Shown: positions 58,762-64,000 of the stretch, one piece after another
Numbering within the stretch: the first letter of the stretch is position 1
How the letters are laid out: every line of letters starts with the position of its first letter
Assembly: GCF_003971255.1 (NCBI RefSeq)
Contig: NZ_CP034660.1
Span: forward strand, 4,030,001 to 4,094,000
Origin: Colwellia sp. Arc7-635
GTDB lineage: Bacteria; Pseudomonadota; Gammaproteobacteria; Enterobacterales; Alteromonadaceae
Direction of reading: 5' to 3'
DNA length: 64,000 nucleotides
Position numbers and translations under genes: made by a program
Notes under the pieces: model-generated
What the model was told of the DNA's origin: nothing
The model's database searches: none
Seen by the model: only the letters and a program-made list of their open reading frames with translations

Positions 58762-59374
58762 ATCCCACAAAATTAAACCCTTAGTTAGAGAATCATAGCT
58801 ATAACTAGACAGTTATACAAGTACCTACTACCCATTTATAGCCATTAATAGACCGAAATATACACTTATCTTCCCAGAACTTACCCAGACAAACCTTTTA
58901 AATCAATGATCTAGAAATATGTACCTTTAGAAAATCAACCACGGTCTTACGGTCTTTCAAAACACACACGCAAGTGCCAAACACTTTTAAGACTATTTTT
59001 CTTAATTTATGCGTTTTCATACAGATCCTCTTCCAAATTTATAGCACCGATTACCTTAACAACTTCAAATTTTTGTACGTTTATTAAGCGAAACGATTTC
59101 TATTAAAATTTATTTAAAAATAATTTTTTCATTATATTCTGTTTGAATTCATCAAACAAAAACTGGTATCCCATGGACGCGATATCCTTAACCAGTTTTT
59201 TAAATTTAAAGCTCGTTTGAATAACCAGTAAAAAACCATTAAATACAGGAACTTACAAAAAGCAAGAGTTTTACTTTTAAATTAACACCTGTAATATAGC
59301 TCCTGTCCTTGAGACAAACGTTTATCTAAGAGTGATTATTTAAACGCGTTCTTTTTACAATTTGGAAGATTGAG
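58762..59374. other. Left arm of the integrated element, non-coding
   Basis: About 610 AT-rich bases between the tRNA junction and the integrase. It probably holds integrase-arm and excisionase sites and the integrase promoter. There are hairpins at 59141-59157 (GTTTGA/TCAAAC) and 59158-59200. No reading frame is supported. Confidence 0.5.
59158..59201. terminator. Hairpin with T run upstream of the integrase
   Basis: AAAAACTGGT (59158-59167) pairs with ACCAGTTTTT (59191-59200). It looks like a terminator, possibly insulating the integrase from outside transcription. Confidence 0.5.
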
Positions 59375-60526
59375 ATGAGTAACACTATTAATTTTAATAG
59401 AGGTACTCTGAAAAACCTACGTGACAATGGCGTACCTATTGGTAAGAAACAAATGGAATACCGCGACTTGAAAGAGTCAGGGCTTTGTTTGCTTCAATAC
59501 CCATCAGGAAAGCAGATGTTTTACTTTATCATGTGCTTTCGTAAGCAACGATTTAAAGAAAGGCTTGGCGACAGTGATACTTTTACTGTTCAAGAAGCAA
59601 GGATTTGGGTTAACGAGTTACGAGCAGCTATCTATAAAGGTGAGAATCCAATTGCAACACGGAAGAAAGCTGAAATGCTTTTCTCTGAGTTATTTGCTCT
59701 ATATTACGCAGAAAATAAAGACAAGAAAGCGTCTTTTGATGCTGATTTGAGTAAATACAACTTGCACTTGGCACCAGTATTCGCGACTAAGCAAATCGGT
59801 TCGGTAACTAGTGCTCATATTGAGAAATATCATGCTTTAAAGAAAGAAGAGTTAACACCAGCTACAGCTAACCGTCATTTAGCATTATTAAAAGCTATAT
59901 TTACATATGCTGTTAATAAGTTGGAAATACTAACTAGGTCGCCAGCGAGTGGTATTAAAGCCTTTCCTGAGCCACAAAAGCTCAGAAAATACTTTACCCT
60001 TGATGAGCTTAATCGCATAGCAATTGAATTAGATAATGAGGCAAATATTGAAGCCCGTAACATTATTAAGTTCATATTACTTTGCGGCTCACGCAGTGCA
60101 GCTACACGTGATTTAAGGCTAGAAAACTACGACGCACAGTCAAGCAACATTTTAATTTCTATCGACAAAAATGGTAACGGACAATTCCTTTCTTTATCTG
60201 AGAAAGCCAAAGCCATTATTGAAGTGCAAATTAGAAAGCATGGTAAGCAAGGCTTAGTTTTTAGAGGTGTTGATATGCAGTCTCGTATGTCAGACCCTAG
60301 CCGAGTTTTGGCAAGAGTATGTAAAAAGGCAGGATTACCGCCTGCTGGAGTACATTCGCTACGCCACTCATACAGTGTACTAGCGCTAGATAGCGGAGTT
60401 AGTGTTTACCAATTAATGGTGGCACTTAACCACAAATGCATTAGCTCAACTATGGTTTATTCGAGTATCTCAGACAAAAAACTACGTCAAATCAACAACG
60501 ATTTGGCATCACAACTAAGCATTTAA
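59375..60526 (+). CDS. int: Tyrosine recombinase (phage/island integrase)
   Basis: A 383-residue integrase. It has an N-terminal arm-binding domain (about 1-85), a SAM-like core-binding domain (about 95-185) and a catalytic domain with Arg in LCGSRSAATRDL (near residue 241), the beta-hairpin Lys in DKNGNGQFL, HxxR in HSLRHSY (near residue 331), His in LNHKCISSTM and the nucleophile Tyr in MVYSSIS (near residue 367). All catalytic residues are present. It lies next to the tRNA-Leu remnant and should recombine the element into that tRNA's 3' end. Confidence 0.93.
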   Translation: MSNTINFNRGTLKNLRDNGVPIGKKQMEYRDLKESGLCLLQYPSGKQMFYFIMCFRKQRFKERLGDSDTFTVQEARIWVNELRAAIYKGENPIATRKKAEMLFSELFALYYAENKDKKASFDADLSKYNLHLAPVFATKQIGSVTSAHIEKYHALKKEELTPATANRHLALLKAIFTYAVNKLEILTRSPASGIKAFPEPQKLRKYFTLDELNRIAIELDNEANIEARNIIKFILLCGSRSAATRDLRLENYDAQSSNILISIDKNGNGQFLSLSEKAKAIIEVQIRKHGKQGLVFRGVDMQSRMSDPSRVLARVCKKAGLPPAGVHSLRHSYSVLALDSGVSVYQLMVALNHKCISSTMVYSSISDKKLRQINNDLASQLSI

Positions 60527-60679
60527 TGCTTGGTTATCTCAAATGTAAAACAGCAGGTTATCTATCGCTTTTAGATGGTAGGTTAATTTATGCACTAGCT
60601 AACTATTACAAACTACACGGGTCAGAATTATCTTGTAAATTTATATACATCGGGAAATAAATGAGCAGATAACTAACAG

Positions 60680-60697
60680 TGTCTCAAAGATGAGACT
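60680..60697. promoter_or_regulatory. Palindrome TGTC-N10-GACT upstream of the AlpA-like gene
   Basis: GTCTCA and TGAGAC surround AAGA (60681-60696). It shares AGTGTCTC-N6-GAGAC with the palindrome upstream of glrK, with one changed base in the distal half. It lies about 115 bases before the likely AlpA start. A role as operator is speculative. Confidence 0.35.
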
Positions 60698-60809
60698 GAG
60701 TTACGTTCAACGTAATTTCAGAAGGGATTTTAGTAAGAATTTTGCAATGCCTAAACATTTGAACTCCCCGATTAATTTGGCTTTATGCCTTTTGATTGGA
60801 ATCAACAAA

Positions 60810-61070
60810 ATGACTGGACAACACTTTAAACAGTATGACCCACTAACTGAAACATTAGTAAAACGCCACATATGGCTCACTGAAAAACAAGCTGCTGAGT
60901 TTTTAAATGTATCACCTTCATTCTTAGCGAAAAACAGATGCTACGCCAAAGCAGAAGATATTATCCCCTACGCTAAATTGTCACCCAAGTGTATTAGATA
61001 TAACTACTACCAACTGCAAAGTTGGCTTGATGCACAAATACAGGCATTCAAAAGCGAGGAATTATCATGA
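60810..61070 (+). CDS. AlpA/excisionase-like helix-turn-helix protein
   Basis: An 86-residue DNA-binding protein. The segment WLTEKQAAEFLNVSPSFLAKNR (residues about 22-43) is a winged helix-turn-helix typical of AlpA/HTH_17 regulators, and YNYYQLQSWLDAQI ends the domain. Such proteins control excision of satellites and prophages. The start is placed at the ATG at 60810; the frame also opens at 60690, but the extra 40 residues match nothing. It overlaps the ATPase gene by ATGA. Confidence 0.7.
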   Translation: MTGQHFKQYDPLTETLVKRHIWLTEKQAAEFLNVSPSFLAKNRCYAKAEDIIPYAKLSPKCIRYNYYQLQSWLDAQIQAFKSEELS

Positions 61071-62899
61071 CTCATCCTTCTTCCTCAACAACAGAAAACG
61101 AGCAAGTTAAATTGCCCGAAAGTTACCACTGCATAAATAAAAAGCTTTATTCCACAGATGCCAATGGTAATTTAATTGTATTATCGAACCAACTTATTTC
61201 ACCCGTAGCTGTGACCAGAGCAGCCGATGGAAAAAGTGGCCATGGTGTTGTGTTTCGAGTATTAATCGATGGCTGTGTTCATGAGTTTATCGTTGACTCA
61301 AAAATAGTGTACACGGGAACAATGAAGCTTTTTGCTGAACTTGCCGATGCTGGTATTAATATTTCACCATCACAAGTTAAAGAGTTCAAAGTTTACATTC
61401 AAGCATGTATGACTATGCCTAAGCTTGCCGTCAGATTAACGTTACCTCAAGCAGGACTTGCCGAAAGCCGCCTTGTTTTTGCATTAGGTAAGCGCGTATT
61501 AGTAGGCCAAGCTGAAATCGACGCTAGCAATGAGTATGTTGTACGCTCAAAGTCTGCCGAAGGTCTTACTGTTCAAGGGACACATAAAGATTATACCGAA
61601 AATGTCCTTCAAGCGTCGAAGGCTCACCCACAACGTTTTGCTATTCTTGCAGCTTTAGCCGCACCTTTAGCTCAAATTGTTGGTTACGAAGGTGGTGGCC
61701 TACACCTTTATGGTGCGTCAGGTTGTGGCAAAAGTACGTTACTACAACTTGCCGCCAGTGTATTTGGCTCAGGGGCAGAGCCTGGAGATGGCTCTCAAGA
61801 ATCATTGATTGCTCGTTGGAGTAGTACTGCTAATGCGCTGGAAGCTTTAACTGCACAGCTTTCAGGTGTTATTTTCTGTATTGACGAGCTTGGCGCCTTT
61901 AGAGCAAGTAAGCTTAATTCAACACTATACAAAGTGTTATCAGGTAAAGGTCAAGCAAGAATGACCTCGGGTTTAGAGCTAGCAAAGCAACACAAAGCAT
62001 CCGTGTTTATGCTCAGTAGTGGCGAATTAAGTGTTGAAGACAAGCTCCGCCAAAACCGTGAAAGCATTAATGGTGGTATACCTGCTAGATTGCCAAGTAT
62101 GTTGATGGAAAGCTCTCATATGGCATTAAGTGGCGAAACCATGTTAGAAACAGCTCAACGCATGGAAAGCTTAAAAGAAGCACTTTGTAAAAATGGTGGT
62201 CATATAGGCTCACTGTTTATCCAAGGTCTTCTTGATAGCACTGACACTAGGGCTGAGCTAGAAAGCAACATACGTGAGCAGTGGGACGAACTAGTAGAAC
62301 AGCTTACTGAATATGCTAGCAACTCAATTCAACGCCGCGTTATTCGTCGTTTTGGCCTAGTTCTACTTGCAGGCATACTCGCTAAAGAGATGGGTTTGTT
62401 GCCATGGTCTGATGATGAAATCCAAGATGCTGTTATCTTTATGATCGAACGTTGGTTAAGCAATGTTGAAACAAGCAAAAGTGACGTTGAACGTGCTGTA
62501 GATCGTTTTACTGACTATCTACGTCGTAATTACCACAGCTTGCCATACTCAGATGATCCTAAGATCAAAGGTGCAGTGGAAGGCTATCGACATAACGAAG
62601 AATACTTGTTGTTACTACCCGAAACATTTCGCAAGTTATGCGGTGATGTGACGCCAACTCAAGTAGGTGACGAGCTGAAAAAGCTTGGTGCATTGAAGCA
62701 TGACTCCAATAAACAGCAATATCGCGTTGTATTACCTTGTACGGGTATTCGCCAATATTTCTATGCTGTTCGCAGGGAGTTCATCGACGAACTACTTGAA
62801 AGTGAACGGCCTAGTTACGAGCTAGACGATGATAGCGACTCAACAGATATTGTTGGTGACATGCTTGATGACGATGAACCAGAAGAAATGGATCTGTAA
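61067..62899 (+). CDS. DUF927-domain P-loop ATPase of integrated element
   Basis: A 610-residue protein with Walker A GASGCGKST (near residue 218), an acidic Walker B-like FCIDELG (near residue 270), and a sensor-like VFMLSSGE (near residue 316). This is the DUF927 family, found in mobile elements and probably helicase-like replication proteins. The C-terminal part (about 440-590) is helical, and the tail (after 585) is very acidic (DDDSDST, DDDEPEE). It is the likely replication gene of the element. It is followed by its own terminator. Confidence 0.82.
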   Translation: MTHPSSSTTENEQVKLPESYHCINKKLYSTDANGNLIVLSNQLISPVAVTRAADGKSGHGVVFRVLIDGCVHEFIVDSKIVYTGTMKLFAELADAGINISPSQVKEFKVYIQACMTMPKLAVRLTLPQAGLAESRLVFALGKRVLVGQAEIDASNEYVVRSKSAEGLTVQGTHKDYTENVLQASKAHPQRFAILAALAAPLAQIVGYEGGGLHLYGASGCGKSTLLQLAASVFGSGAEPGDGSQESLIARWSSTANALEALTAQLSGVIFCIDELGAFRASKLNSTLYKVLSGKGQARMTSGLELAKQHKASVFMLSSGELSVEDKLRQNRESINGGIPARLPSMLMESSHMALSGETMLETAQRMESLKEALCKNGGHIGSLFIQGLLDSTDTRAELESNIREQWDELVEQLTEYASNSIQRRVIRRFGLVLLAGILAKEMGLLPWSDDEIQDAVIFMIERWLSNVETSKSDVERAVDRFTDYLRRNYHSLPYSDDPKIKGAVEGYRHNEEYLLLLPETFRKLCGDVTPTQVGDELKKLGALKHDSNKQQYRVVLPCTGIRQYFYAVRREFIDELLESERPSYELDDDSDSTDIVGDMLDDDEPEEMDL

Positions 62900-62905
62900 G
62901 TATTC

Positions 62906-62935
62906 GCGGAGGTATTTTTCTCCGCTTTTATTTTT
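62906..62935 (+). terminator. Rho-independent terminator after the DUF927 gene
   Basis: GCGGAG (62906-62911) pairs with CTCCGC (62920-62925), followed by TTTTATTTTT. Confidence 0.85.
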
Positions 62936-63072
62936 ACAATTTATATTTGGGGTTTCATTGGTAGAGATCCCCTTACATCAAACCCAATTTTACCTGTTGA
63001 TTAATAGCTATTTCGACCTAAACCCCGAAATCCCCTATGTTATTTGACAGAACAACCAGAGAGAATTTCAAT

Positions 63073-63510
63073 ATGCCTTATACACCAAACCCTAGAAATT
63101 TCGAGTCACCACTAGCTACTATTGCCGCTTTTTACAAAGAGCAAATAGCAAGATGGTTAAAGTACAAACGAGATGCTTTTAATAGTTATATCGATGGCAA
63201 CCCAAAGAAACCTTGTTTAGTATTAGGATGTGGTAACAAAGATATTCCACTAGATACGCAGACTGTTTTATTGTTACGTGAAGCTTTGAGAAAAGAACCT
63301 ATGTTGCTAGATGATTATCTTGATGGTTGGTTAGTTGCGAATGCTGATGATTTTATAGCTATGTCTAGTTCAGGGTCAATGAAACCAAAACGACGTTTAG
63401 GTTCAAAGCCGAAGTCTACATTGGTTACTAAAAAAGTCGTTAAAGTGACTAGCGATGGTAAACAAATCGTTCGTAATGTATCTGACGCTGTTGACTCAGC
63501 TTTAGGTTAG
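63073..63510 (+). CDS. Hypothetical protein of integrated element, 145 residues
   Basis: I do not recognise this protein. It is soluble. Its N-terminal half is helical (TIAAFYKEQIARWLKYKRDA), the middle has PCLVLGCGNKDI and a helix with LREALRKEP, and the C-terminal third is basic and Ser/Lys-rich (KPKRRLGSKPKST). The start is the ATG at 63073, after GAGAG; an ATG at 63037 would add 12 residues. It lies between two terminators, so it is its own transcription unit or reads through from the ATPase gene. Confidence 0.6.
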   Translation: MPYTPNPRNFESPLATIAAFYKEQIARWLKYKRDAFNSYIDGNPKKPCLVLGCGNKDIPLDTQTVLLLREALRKEPMLLDDYLDGWLVANADDFIAMSSSGSMKPKRRLGSKPKSTLVTKKVVKVTSDGKQIVRNVSDAVDSALG

Positions 63511-63520
63511 ATAAATGGTA

Positions 63521-63550
63521 AAGCCCAAGGTTCATTGCCCTGGGTTTTAT
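63521..63550. terminator. Probable bidirectional terminator
   Basis: GCCCA...TGGGT with inner GG/CC pairing, between the convergent hypothetical and membrane-protein genes. The right side has TTTT; the left has AAA. Confidence 0.5.
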
Positions 63551-64000
63551 AATAAAATAGTATTTAAAAACCAGTTGCAAAATTCGCTAGTATGTCGAGA
63601 AAACGCAACAATTAAAGCCGTACCAAAAGGTAGCCAAGCGGCAAACAAATAAAACTTTATGTACTTCTTCTTCGTTTCTAGCATTTTAACTAATGATACT
63701 TTGGCATCATCAATATTTTTAATAATACTATAATGTTCGGTATCATCAACATTACGGCGCTCAAGCTTATCAAATACAAAATCAATACTTTTATCTACGT
63801 ATTGAGCTCTACCCTCTTGATTTTTCACCATAATAAAAGTGAGAGCACTCGCGAAAAAAGCTCCGAATACTATAAGTATTGTTGATTCGAATGTTTGACT
63901 TCTAGCAATAGCTCCTATCGCTATAAATGCAGCGGGAATAGCATATAGTTTACCTTGAATATCCCCAATAACAGCTTCAATTTTTTCAATATAAGAAAAC
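63547..64000 (-). CDS. Membrane protein of integrated element, 5' end outside window
   Basis: The frame stays open from the stop at 63547 to the right edge, so the start lies beyond base 64,000; the visible part is 150 residues. It has two hydrophobic helices (YAIPAAFIAIGAIA, then ILIVFGAFFASALTFIM), a charged cytoplasmic stretch of about 55 residues (YVDKSIDFVFDKLERR, then MLETKKKYI), and a third helix near the end (FYLFAAWLPFGTALIVAF). I do not recognise the family. Its opposite orientation to the replication genes fits cargo. Confidence 0.6.
   Translation of the reverse strand, partial: FSYIEKIEAVIGDIQGKLYAIPAAFIAIGAIARSQTFESTILIVFGAFFASALTFIMVKNQEGRAQYVDKSIDFVFDKLERRNVDDTEHYSIIKNIDDAKVSLVKMLETKKKYIKFYLFAAWLPFGTALIVAFSRHTSEFCNWFLNTILL

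Noticed and set aside
58646-58830. A complete, working tRNA-Leu gene
   Set aside because: The acceptor 5' strand, D arm and 5' anticodon strand are missing; only the 3' half can be folded.
62829-63047. 72-residue frame spanning the terminator after the DUF927 gene
   Set aside because: It reads through a strong Rho-independent terminator and overlaps the ATPase gene in another frame.

Overview
The window is chromosomal DNA from a marine gammaproteobacterium, most likely in the Alteromonadales and close to Colwellia or Thalassotalea. The base composition is AT-rich, the flagellar stator is a sodium-type PomA/PomB pair, and the order yajQ-panE-thiI-pomB-pomA-xseB-ispA-dxs ... ribBA-ribE-ribD-nrdR-glyA follows the familiar enteric/Vibrio/Shewanella neighbourhood. 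The genus is an inference from gene content and protein flavour, not from a database search.

Bases 1-21,549 are mostly core genes: a pseudouridine synthase cut by the window edge, an NSS-family transporter, YajQ, a VanZ-like protein, PanE, ThiI, the PomAB stator, the start of isoprenoid synthesis (XseB, IspA, Dxs), the riboflavin genes (RibBA with a degenerate second half, RibE, RibD), NrdR and GlyA. Between dxs and ribBA, where relatives carry ribH-nusB-thiL-pgpA, there are instead a 1235-residue lipoprotein and a probable outer-membrane barrel.

Bases 21,841-43,163 are more accessory. An ECF sigma factor and membrane partner sit beside a NatAB-like exporter and a frameshifted secreted alpha/beta hydrolase. 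A three-gene ovothiol cluster follows: OvoA, a PLP enzyme likely to be the OvoB lyase, and a divergent glutamine-synthetase-fold protein of unknown role. A TPR-GGDEF protein, small redox and EF-hand proteins, and a GlrK-QseG-GlrR two-component system come next. Upstream of that system is a perfect TGTC-N10-GACA site, the motif known for GlrR. A 12-copy heptanucleotide repeat separates glrR from an FKBP gene, an RsuA-like enzyme and an MscS channel.

Bases 44,473-50,667 form a TPP-riboswitch-controlled thiamine operon: thiC, thiO, thiS, thiG (one-base frameshift as sequenced) and a thiD-thiE fusion. Bases 50,862-57,617 hold a signalling block: a 1596-residue hybrid kinase with two sensor regions, a REC-GGDEF diguanylate cyclase and a periplasmic solute-binding-like protein.

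From about 58,708 to the right edge is an integrated element. Its left end is the 3' half of a tRNA-Leu(CAA) gene, still followed by the tRNA's own terminator. Next come a tyrosine integrase, an AlpA-like regulator, a DUF927 P-loop ATPase, an unknown small protein and, on the opposite strand, a membrane protein running off the window. This looks like a phage satellite or small integrative island whose other end, with the rebuilt tRNA-Leu, lies beyond base 64,000.
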